From contig CABQBF010000174.1 of NCBI GenBank assembly GCA_902462325.1, positions 1 to 5,028 on the forward strand: 5,028 nucleotides of DNA, given 5' to 3'. Shown here piece by piece: positions 1-5,028 of the stretch. The notes below the pieces were generated by a model. That model was not told the origin of the DNA, made no database searches, and saw nothing but the letters and a program-made list of their open reading frames with translations. Made by a program: the position numbers and the translations under genes. Each line of letters starts with the position of its first letter. Within the stretch, counting starts at the first letter, position 1. This stretch comes from an uncultured Peptococcaceae bacterium (GTDB taxonomy: Bacteria; Bacillota; Peptococcia; Peptococcales; Peptococcaceae).

Positions 1-161
1 TAGGCCAAATCCTTTCTGACATGCGCTGGCGTTCCCCCTACGCCTTCCGCAATTTCACCGGAAGAAATACTCACGATACCCTGCTTTTCAACTTCTGTTA
101 AATATCTGGAATATACGGAAAGTCTACTGACTGTTGCCTCTGGGATTTTCAGCTCTTTCAT
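1..161 (-). CDS. rex: Redox-sensing transcriptional repressor Rex (N-terminal part, cut by window edge)
   Basis: Rex is a cytoplasmic homodimeric repressor that senses the NADH/NAD+ ratio. It releases DNA when NADH binds, relieving repression of fermentation and respiration genes. Only the first 53 codons plus two bases of the next are present. They begin MKELKIPEATVSRLSVYSRY and continue through ISSGEIAEGVG (about residues 32-42) to AHVRKDLA (46-53). This is the characteristic Rex winged-helix DNA-binding domain, including the recognition-helix VRKDL. The C-terminal Rossmann NAD(H)-binding domain would lie outside the window. The ATG is chosen because AAAAAGGGG (178-170) lies 8 nt upstream and because the family starts this way. 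A strong candidate promoter sits about 50 nt upstream. The preceding SPOR gene is 92 nt away with no evident terminator, so read-through is possible. The residues seen match the family without gaps or frameshift. Confidence 0.93.
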   Translation of the reverse strand, partial: MKELKIPEATVSRLSVYSRYLTEVEKQGIVSISSGEIAEGVGGTPAHVRKDLA

Positions 162-169
162 TACAACAA

Positions 170-178
170 CCCCTTTTT
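170..178 (-). promoter_or_regulatory. Ribosome binding site of rex
   Basis: AAAAAGGGG on the minus strand, ending 8 nt before the ATG at 161-159. It is not a perfect AGGAGG but is purine-rich and correctly spaced, and it supports this start. Confidence 0.6.
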
Positions 179-207
179 CGTCAAACTGCCTCTATGATAT
201 TGTATTT

Positions 208-236
208 ATTATATCTGGATTTTTTCAGATAATCAA
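208..236 (-). promoter_or_regulatory. Candidate sigma-A promoter of rex
   Basis: On the minus strand TTGATT (236-231, four of six matches to TTGACA) is followed after exactly 17 nt by TATAAT (213-208, perfect consensus). Transcription would start near base 201, giving a leader of about 40 nt before the rex ATG, with the ribosome binding site inside it. This is the best promoter match in the window. The spacer carries an inverted repeat, TATCTG/CAGATA, whose arms overlap the inner edges of both hexamers, so a repressor could plausibly bind here. Promoter assignment is by consensus only. Confidence 0.6.
212..231. repeat. Inverted repeat spanning the rex promoter spacer
   Basis: The arms are TATCTG (212-217) and CAGATA (226-231), perfectly complementary, with an 8-nt GATTTTTT between them. 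It fills the space between the -10 and -35 hexamers. As an RNA hairpin it would be weak (6 A/U-rich pairs) and has no T-run after it on the minus strand, so it is a poor terminator for the upstream SPOR gene. It is better viewed as a possible operator. No binding protein is identified. Confidence 0.4.
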
Positions 237-253
237 TAGGATTGCGTAATTTT

Positions 254-1066
254 TCACGAATCTATTTGTTCTTGACTTTCGGTCTGCATAAAATGATGAT
301 ACTGTTCAATTAATTCTAAAAGACAGCTTTGCGCCAACAGCACAACTTTATCTGTTTTTTTCTCTTGAATGAGTTGTAAACTTTCCTGATATTCTTTGCT
401 CACCGTAAGCAAATCCAAAATACCGCTGGCCATAGACTCGCTGGCTTCATCGGTTAAAAGTGCGCTGCCTGTTTCTTGAATAAGCGCCAGTTCTTCTTCT
501 ACTTGTTGCAGCATTTCCGCCCAATTTTCCTCGCTGCAGGCTGCATAATGATAATCCTGAAACATTTTCAGCGAATGCTTTAAAACCACATCATAGCTGC
601 TAAGCAATGCAGATACCTGCTCCATAACCTGACGATCCTCGGCAGAAAAACGCAACGCCGTTTCATTCAATATCAGTTTTTGCACAAAAATATCGCTACT
701 GCTGCTGCGCACCGCTTCAGGTAACTGGGCTACTTGTGGTTCTTTGCCCAAGCAGCCCAGCCACAACCGGAAAGGCGGCCCCTCCGATACGCAAACCCGA
801 TAGCCAAGCTGGGCCAACTCATTAATTTTAGCCTGTCCCTCTGCAGCGTCCTGATAAGCGCCAATTTGAAAGGTATAATATTCCGCCGGTTCCAACTGCA
901 ATACCATTTTCCGTACTATTTTTTCTTCTGTTTCCGGCTCTAAGACCTGTCCCGTATCCTGAAAACTGCTCAGTTGTCCTATGAGATAACCGCCCACACT
1001 TTGAATAAACCCAAACAGCAGCACAACGGACAGCAGCGCCGTCGCAAACCTTCTGACCCACCCCAT
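254..1066 (-). CDS. Membrane-anchored SPOR-domain protein with an uncharacterised helical C-terminal region
   Basis: This 270-aa protein has a short basic N-terminus (MGWVRRF), one hydrophobic segment at about residues 8-30 that would act as an uncleaved membrane anchor, and a polar linker (31-60). A SPOR domain at about 61-133 begins YYTFQIGAYQDAAEGQAKI and includes the typical GYRVCV strand. SPOR domains bind peptidoglycan stripped of stem peptides and often recruit proteins to the division septum, so the bulk of this protein should lie outside the cytoplasmic membrane. Residues 139-265 are acidic and appear mostly alpha-helical; I recognise no family there. Cysteines 92 and 105 lie within the SPOR domain. 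The ATG start is supported by AAGGA (1080-1076) 9 nt upstream. It follows folC by 30 nt and is probably co-transcribed with it. The SPOR call is confident from the motif pattern; the exact cellular role is unknown, and a link to sporulation itself should not be assumed. Confidence 0.8.
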   Translation of the reverse strand: MGWVRRFATALLSVVLLFGFIQSVGGYLIGQLSSFQDTGQVLEPETEEKIVRKMVLQLEPAEYYTFQIGAYQDAAEGQAKINELAQLGYRVCVSEGPPFRLWLGCLGKEPQVAQLPEAVRSSSSDIFVQKLILNETALRFSAEDRQVMEQVSALLSSYDVVLKHSLKMFQDYHYAACSEENWAEMLQQVEEELALIQETGSALLTDEASESMASGILDLLTVSKEYQESLQLIQEKKTDKVVLLAQSCLLELIEQYHHFMQTESQEQIDS

Positions 1067-1096
1067 AAGCGTCGTTCCTTTCCTCGTTACATTACT

Positions 1097-2371
1097 TTAT
1101 GGGTATGCAAAACCGTTTCCAGATAGAACCTCCGGTAAAAAACGACGGCAATCGCCTAGAAGATATAGTGAACCTGTAATGCACAGCAATTGTCCCGGCG
1201 CAAGCTCAGCAACGGTCTGCTGCAAAGCTTCTTGATAATGCTCAAAAAGTACACAGGGACAATCTGGCGCCTTCCCCCTCATTTTTTGCTGCAAATCCAG
1301 CCAGTGCTGCGCACGCTGGTCATGTTCCGGTTTGGTCAGCACCACGGCATGAACAATGGGCAAAATCTCTTCCAGCATGCTATCTTGTTCTTTATCATCT
1401 AAAATGGAAAGAAACAATACGATTTCCCTGTCTGCATAAAGGGTACGCAAATTTTCCGCCAAGGCCTCCATGCCTGCCTTGTTATGGGCGCCATCCAACA
1501 GGATCCCCCTTCCCTGATTTAACGGAATATATTCCATGCGGCCTGGCCATCGCACCTGCTGCAAACCTGCCAGCATTTGTGTCTCTGTAATTGAAACAAT
1601 CTTCCGCTGGAAAAGATTACGTACAGCAGCTAACGCCACATTGCAGTTTATTTGTTGGTACTGGCCCTGCAGATTAGTTGCTACCGGTGACAGATTATCT
1701 CGGTCAAGCACCGTCAGCGGTACGGCAAGCTGAGCGGCCTGTTCCTGAATAACTTGCAGCGCCGCTTCCTCTTGCGGCGCCACAATGGCTGGCACATCAG
1801 TTTTCAAGATGCCTGCTTTTTCTCTGGCAATTTGCTCCACCGTATTTCCAAGAATCTGACAATGGTCCAAACTTATTGGAGTAAGTACCGTCAGCAAAGG
1901 TTGCTTTATCACGTTGGTCGGGTCCAATGTGCCACCTAGCCCTACCTCAGAAATTACAAAATCGGTACGGCCTTTAAAATACACCCATCCAGCCACGGTC
2001 AGCAATTCAAATTCACCGGGATGGGACATACCTTCCGCTAACAATAATGGCACAATTTCTGCAAACAGCTTGCTTAAAATAGCGGCAAAATCCGACTCTG
2101 CAATTAACTGCCGGTCAAGCTGAATACGTTCTTCATAACGTTCTAAATGGGGCGATGTAAACAGCCCTACCCGATACCCGGCTTGCCGCAGCATGGCCTC
2201 TATAGCCGCCGCTGTAGAACCTTTCCCATTGGTTCCCGCGATATGGATAATACGTAACTCCTCTTGCGGATTATGTAAAAGCTCCGCCATTCGCGCCGTC
2301 CGCGCAAAGCCGCCTGGTATCCCACTTTGACAATGCTGTCGCATATAATCTAAACACGCCTGATATTCCAT
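1097..2371 (-). CDS. folC: Bifunctional folylpolyglutamate synthase / dihydrofolate synthase
   Basis: FolC is a cytoplasmic ATP-dependent ligase of the Mur ligase superfamily. It adds glutamate to dihydropteroate and/or lengthens the polyglutamate tail of folates. The 424-aa product has the usual length. Visible motifs are the P-loop HIAGTNGKGST (43-53), TSPHL (72-76), SEVGLGG (141-147), SLDHCQILGNTVEQIAREKAG (167-187, with Lys185 at the position of the carbamylated lysine of the family), RWPGRME (274-280) and LLDGAHN (291-297). The start is taken as ATG at 2371-2369 because AAAGGAGG lies immediately upstream; an in-frame TTG seven codons earlier has no ribosome binding site. It lies 28 nt after hslO and 30 nt before the SPOR gene, so an operon is likely. 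Oddity: the segment after SEVGLGG reads TLDPTN where most homologues have RLDATN or RLDSTN. Whether this enzyme has both activities or only the glutamylation activity cannot be decided from sequence alone. Confidence 0.95.
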   Translation of the reverse strand: MEYQACLDYMRQHCQSGIPGGFARTARMAELLHNPQEELRIIHIAGTNGKGSTAAAIEAMLRQAGYRVGLFTSPHLERYEERIQLDRQLIAESDFAAILSKLFAEIVPLLLAEGMSHPGEFELLTVAGWVYFKGRTDFVISEVGLGGTLDPTNVIKQPLLTVLTPISLDHCQILGNTVEQIAREKAGILKTDVPAIVAPQEEAALQVIQEQAAQLAVPLTVLDRDNLSPVATNLQGQYQQINCNVALAAVRNLFQRKIVSITETQMLAGLQQVRWPGRMEYIPLNQGRGILLDGAHNKAGMEALAENLRTLYADREIVLFLSILDDKEQDSMLEEILPIVHAVVLTKPEHDQRAQHWLDLQQKMRGKAPDCPCVLFEHYQEALQQTVAELAPGQLLCITGSLYLLGDCRRFLPEVLSGNGFAYP

Positions 2372-2376
2372 ACAGC

Positions 2377-2384
2377 CCTCCTTT
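2377..2384 (-). promoter_or_regulatory. Ribosome binding site that fixes the folC start
   Basis: AAAGGAGG on the minus strand, ending 5 nt before the ATG at 2371. It lies inside the longer reading frame that would begin at the TTG at 2392, which argues for the ATG as the real start. Confidence 0.75.
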
Positions 2385-2399
2385 ACTGACAACGATTTT

Positions 2400-3293
2400 T
2401 CAGTTTTGTGCTAAATCCTCCCGCATGGATTGCAGCAAGGCTTGCAGTTCAGTCTTATCAAAATGGTAATGGGTATTGCAAAAATGACAGACGGCCTCTG
2501 TTTTCCCGTCTTTTTCCAGCATATCTTCCAATTCAGCAATGCCAATCCCCTTTAACAAGCTGCCAATGCGCTCTCTGCTGCAATTACAATGCCATTGTAC
2601 CGGCTTTTCTTCCAAATACTGCACCTCTACCTCGGAAAGATAATTACTGATAAGGCCCCGCACATCGGCGCCCTGCTGAATTAATCCGCTGACAGGCCGG
2701 GCTGTTTTTAGCTTTTCTTCCAAATCATCTAAGATGGCGTCCTCCGCATTGGGCATAGCCTGAATAATAATACCGCCAGCGGCTGCCACTGTATAATCGG
2801 GATTTACCAAAACGCCCACAGACACCACCGACGGCGTTTGTTCTGAGTTCATCAGATAACTAGCCACATCATCGCCAATTTCTCCTGTCACCAGCGGTAC
2901 ACTGCCTGTATAAGGCTCCTTTAAACCAATGTCTTTGGTGATGTACAAGTCGCCTTGTCCAATGGCGCCGCCCACGTCCAGTTTTCCTTTGCTGTTTAAC
3001 GGCAAATCGGTTTGCGGCTCCTGCACATAACCTTTCACATTGCCGTCAGCATCGCCGGTTACAATAATCCCTCCCAGAGGGCCGTCGCCAAAAATACGCA
3101 GTGTTATTGTTCCTTCTCCTTTTAATCCCCAAGACAGCAATAAGGTGCTGGCTATGGTCCGTCCCAAGGCTGCAATGGCTGTAGGAAAGGCGTCGTGCCG
3201 CTGCCGCGCCGTTTCTACAGTTTGTGTACAAATGACAGCAGATACACGCACTTGTCCCTCATAAGCCAAGGCTCGAATAATCTTATCTGACAT
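2400..3293 (-). CDS. hslO: 33 kDa redox-regulated chaperone Hsp33
   Basis: Hsp33 is a cytoplasmic holdase chaperone switched on by oxidative unfolding. Four cysteines bind zinc when reduced; oxidation forms disulfides, releases zinc and exposes the client-binding surface. The 297-aa product matches the family length. The N-terminal domain begins SDKIIRALAYEGQVRVSAV, with FPTAIAALGRTI (36-47) and the conserved segment RIFGDGPLGGIIVTGDADGNVKGYV (66-90). The zinc switch at the C-terminus is complete: Cys236 and Cys238 (HCNC), then Cys269 and Cys272 (CHFC), giving CXC-X30-CXXC. The ATG at 3293-3291 is chosen over a GTG ten codons upstream because AAGGAG lies 8 nt before it and because the family starts at this point. 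It follows the thrC terminator and is the first gene of the probable hslO-folC-SPOR operon. Confidence 0.97.
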   Translation of the reverse strand: MSDKIIRALAYEGQVRVSAVICTQTVETARQRHDAFPTAIAALGRTIASTLLLSWGLKGEGTITLRIFGDGPLGGIIVTGDADGNVKGYVQEPQTDLPLNSKGKLDVGGAIGQGDLYITKDIGLKEPYTGSVPLVTGEIGDDVASYLMNSEQTPSVVSVGVLVNPDYTVAAAGGIIIQAMPNAEDAILDDLEEKLKTARPVSGLIQQGADVRGLISNYLSEVEVQYLEEKPVQWHCNCSRERIGSLLKGIGIAELEDMLEKDGKTEAVCHFCNTHYHFDKTELQALLQSMREDLAQN

Positions 3294-3363
3294 GCCTATC
3301 ACTCCTTTTCGTAATCTAATCACATCTCACAATCGTAAATGTTTTCGGATAACATATTGTGGT
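3294..3363 (-). promoter_or_regulatory. hslO leader: promoter expected, no clear consensus
   Basis: Because a strong terminator closes thrC just upstream, transcription of hslO-folC-SPOR should start in this AT-rich stretch. I find no good sigma-A pair. The nearest, TTTACG then TAGATT, has four of six matches each but only a 15-nt spacer. The notable element is GTTATCCGAAAAC (3353-3341), which is nearly palindromic and resembles a motif in the thrC and rex promoters. The operon might instead be transcribed by partial terminator read-through or by another sigma factor. Confidence 0.3.
3302..3307 (-). promoter_or_regulatory. Ribosome binding site that fixes the hslO start
   Basis: AAGGAG on the minus strand, ending 8 nt before the ATG at 3293. 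It lies within the frame opened by an upstream GTG (3323-3321), so it favours the shorter 297-aa product. Confidence 0.75.
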
Positions 3364-3399
3364 AAAAAAGAAATACAGGACGATGCAGCACCGTCCTGT
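3364..3399 (-). terminator. Rho-independent terminator of thrC
   Basis: On the minus strand ACAGGACG (3399-3392) pairs perfectly over 8 bp with CGTCCTGT (3382-3375) around a 9-nt loop, and is followed by ATTTCTTTTTT (3374-3364). The stem starts 21 nt after the thrC TAG. The GC-rich stem followed by a U-tract is the classic intrinsic terminator form. It separates thrC from the hslO operon. Confidence 0.88.
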
Positions 3400-3420
3400 T
3401 TACGCGGTTCTTCACAAAGG

Positions 3421-4911
3421 CTACAAGTTCAAAATATCTTTTATAGTAGCCAAAATACCATCTTTTGCACAAACTCCGGTGTGCCGGACAGGTTTCTGCT
3501 CCAGATTTTGCAAGCCTCTATGTTGTGCAATGCCCGTTTTTGCTACCAACTGCTCCAGCAAGTCTAGTTCGCTGACAGTTTCAGTAGGTTCTCCCAAAGC
3601 AGCCATGACACTGGCCACAAATTTGCAGGGATGGGCGGTAGAATCTACCACTGCAATATGCTGACTTCCACTTGCCTGTCTGTATTCCCGACTTACTTTT
3701 AAGGCCACCGCTGTATGGGTATCCAACAGATAATGATTTTGCTCGTAGCATTGTTGAATTGTAGCCAATGTTTCTGCTTCATCAGCAGTGCCGCCCACCA
3801 CAAAGCGGTCCATATTCGCTTTGGTTTGGGCATCAACAGTAAAAATACCTTCGTTCTTTAAAGCCTCCATCCACTGGGCCACCTGTGTGCCGTTATTGCC
3901 AGTCATGGCAAACAAAAACCGCTCCAGATTGCTGGAAATCAAAATATCCATAGATGGACTGTTGGTCTGATAAAAATCACGGCGACGATCATAAACGCCT
4001 GTTGCAAAAAAATCGGCCAATACCCGGTTTTTATTGGACGCACACACCAATTGTCCTACTGGCAGACCCATTTGCTCTGCATACCAAGCTGCTAAAATAT
4101 TACCGAAATTACCTGTTGGTACTACAAAATCAACTAGCTCTCCATAGGAAATGGCTTTCTTTTCCACTAGTGACAAATAAGCTGCAAAGTAATACACAAT
4201 TTGCGGCAGCAACCGGCCCCAATTAATCGAATTGGCCGAAGAAAACTGATAACCAGCCTGGGCCATTTGCTCTGCCAAACTTTGGTCGGCAAAGATTTCT
4301 TTCACCGCGCTCTGGCAATCATCAAAATTGCCCTCTACGCCCACCACATACGTATTATCGCCGTCAGTGGTCACCATTTGCAGCTGCTGCACGCGGCTTA
4401 CGCCATGTGCCGGATAAAAGACAATAATCTGTGTGCCAGCTACATTTTTAAAGCCCTCTAAGGCAGCCTTACCGGTATCACCAGAGGTGGCCACCAAAAT
4501 AATAACTTCTTTTTGCAGTTCCAGCTTTTCAATGGCTTTTACTAGCAAACGGGGCGTTAATTGCAGTGCCATATCCTTAAAAGCTGCCGTTGGGCCATGC
4601 CATAATTCCAAAATATATTCATTGTCATTCAACTTCACCAGCGGTGCAATTTCTGGCGTATCAAAGTTACTATGATAGGCGCCCTGCACACAATCGGCAA
4701 TCTCTGCAGCGCTATAATCGGTTAAGTATTTACCTAAAATCCACTGGGCAATCTCCTGATAGGATTTCCCCGCCATTGCTGCAATTTCTTCGGCAGAAAG
4801 CACAGGAATGGTTTCCGGTACAAACAAACCGCCTGCCGGCACCATACCACGGGCAATGGCCGCTGCTGCAGTAACAGGCTCACAATTATTTCGGGTACTG
4901 ATATAGTTCAT
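3421..4911 (-). CDS. thrC: Threonine synthase
   Basis: Threonine synthase is a cytoplasmic pyridoxal-phosphate enzyme that converts O-phospho-L-homoserine to L-threonine and phosphate, the last step of threonine synthesis. The 496-aa product has the long form typical of bacterial and fungal ThrC, with the N-terminal segment MNYISTRNNCEPVTAAAAIA and RGMVPAGGLFVPE (21-33). The PLP Schiff-base lysine is Lys112 in HGPTAAFKDMALQ (105-117). Further motifs are ATSGDTGKAALEG (141-153), the cofactor-phosphate loop PTGNFGN (265-271) and SPSMDILISSNLERF (318-332). The ATG at 4911-4909 is chosen because it begins the conserved N-terminus, with GGAGG 11 nt upstream. The frame stays open upstream to 5025, but those 38 residues are lysine-rich, lie across the promoter and are not family sequence. 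It has its own promoter and terminator and seems monocistronic; no other threonine genes are in view. Confidence 0.97.
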   Translation of the reverse strand: MNYISTRNNCEPVTAAAAIARGMVPAGGLFVPETIPVLSAEEIAAMAGKSYQEIAQWILGKYLTDYSAAEIADCVQGAYHSNFDTPEIAPLVKLNDNEYILELWHGPTAAFKDMALQLTPRLLVKAIEKLELQKEVIILVATSGDTGKAALEGFKNVAGTQIIVFYPAHGVSRVQQLQMVTTDGDNTYVVGVEGNFDDCQSAVKEIFADQSLAEQMAQAGYQFSSANSINWGRLLPQIVYYFAAYLSLVEKKAISYGELVDFVVPTGNFGNILAAWYAEQMGLPVGQLVCASNKNRVLADFFATGVYDRRRDFYQTNSPSMDILISSNLERFLFAMTGNNGTQVAQWMEALKNEGIFTVDAQTKANMDRFVVGGTADEAETLATIQQCYEQNHYLLDTHTAVALKVSREYRQASGSQHIAVVDSTAHPCKFVASVMAALGEPTETVSELDLLEQLVAKTGIAQHRGLQNLEQKPVRHTGVCAKDGILATIKDILNL

Positions 4912-4922
4912 AACATTCAACG

Positions 4923-4927
4923 CCTCC
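4923..4927 (-). promoter_or_regulatory. Ribosome binding site of thrC
   Basis: GGAGG on the minus strand, 11 nt before the ATG at 4911. The spacing is slightly long. An in-frame TTG nearer to it (4920-4918) would be too close, so the ATG is preferred. Confidence 0.65.
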
Positions 4928-4943
4928 AACAAAATAAATTCTG

Positions 4944-4972
4944 ATTGTATTACTATAAATTTTTTCAGACAA
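4944..4972 (-). promoter_or_regulatory. Candidate sigma-A promoter of thrC
   Basis: On the minus strand TTGTCT (4972-4967, four of six matches) and TACAAT (4949-4944, five of six) are separated by exactly 17 nt. Transcription would start near 4937, leaving a short leader of about 25 nt that contains the ribosome binding site. Such a leader is too short for a T-box or peptide-type attenuator, so if this promoter is right, threonine-responsive leader control is unlikely. The -35 region overlaps a motif also seen before rex. Confidence 0.5.
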
Positions 4973-5028
4973 TACTGTTTATATTTTACTATATTTTTGA
5001 GGCGCTGCCTAGTCTTTTCCTGCAAATT
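4973..5028. other. Upstream edge of the window, no gene recognised
   Basis: AT-rich sequence upstream of the thrC promoter. It contains only a tiny hairpin, AGGC-GCT-GCCT (5000-5010), too short to call. No coding sequence can be supported here. Confidence 0.5.

Noticed and set aside
734..943. Plus-strand open frames throughout the window (for example 734-943, 1190-1402, 1914-2123, 3359-3664, 4201-4461)
   Set aside because: They lie almost wholly opposite well-supported minus-strand genes, have no recognisable protein features, and are explained as antisense shadows.
828..1061. Second minus-strand frame inside the SPOR gene
   Set aside because: It overlaps the membrane anchor and SPOR domain in another frame, its sequence is low in hydrophobic core patterns, and it resembles no family.
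2372..2392. folC start at the TTG at 2392-2390
   Set aside because: No ribosome binding site precedes it, whereas a strong AAAGGAGG lies between it and the ATG at 2371.
5000..5010. Small hairpin AGGC-GCT-GCCT as a terminator
   Set aside because: Only 4 bp with a 3-nt loop, and neither strand has a proper T-run directly after it.
4912..5025. 38-residue N-terminal extension of threonine synthase
   Set aside because: The frame is open but crosses the candidate promoter and the GGAGG site, and the family begins at MNYIST-like sequence, so the extension is non-coding.
4912..5028. T-box or threonine attenuator upstream of thrC
   Set aside because: No T-box conserved sequence, no threonine-rich leader peptide and no terminator hairpin before the start codon; the predicted leader is about 25 nt.
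1..5028. Mobile elements, CRISPR arrays, tRNA or rRNA genes, or a new defence-type system
   Set aside because: No transposase, terminal repeats, regularly spaced repeats or structured RNA genes were seen; all long frames are accounted for by conserved chromosomal genes.

Overview
The window is an ordinary stretch of bacterial chromosome with every gene on the minus strand. In transcription order it carries threonine synthase (thrC), the redox chaperone Hsp33 (hslO), folylpolyglutamate/dihydrofolate synthase (folC), a membrane-anchored SPOR-domain protein, and the first 53 codons of the redox-sensing repressor Rex, which runs off the window at base 1. The AGGAG-type ribosome binding sites, the Rex and FolC sequence types, moderate GC content and a SPOR-domain envelope protein fit a Bacillota (Firmicutes) genome. 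I lean towards the double-membraned Negativicutes, but that is an inference from gene content and sequence character, not a proven placement.

Layout, right to left. 5028-4912 is the upstream region of thrC, with a good candidate sigma-A promoter (TTGTCT, 17 nt, TACAAT) and GGAGG. thrC occupies 4911-3421 and is followed 21 nt later by a clear intrinsic terminator, so it is probably its own transcription unit. The 127-nt gap 3420-3294 holds that terminator and the leader of the next unit. hslO (3293-2400), folC (2371-1097) and the SPOR gene (1066-254) are separated by only 28 and 30 nt, each with its own ribosome binding site, and look like an operon. The 92-nt gap 253-162 has no convincing terminator but has the best promoter in the window (TTGATT, 17 nt, TATAAT) in front of rex. 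Rex may therefore be made both from its own promoter and by read-through.

The genes do not form one pathway. thrC finishes threonine synthesis, folC charges folates with glutamate, the SPOR protein probably acts on the cell envelope at the septum, and Hsp33 and Rex both respond to redox state by different means. No mobile element, CRISPR array, RNA gene or new multi-gene system is visible. The most interesting non-coding signal is a 15-nt motif (RTTRTCYGAAAAMAT on the minus strand) found once in each of the three longer intergenic regions, always in the same orientation as the downstream gene.
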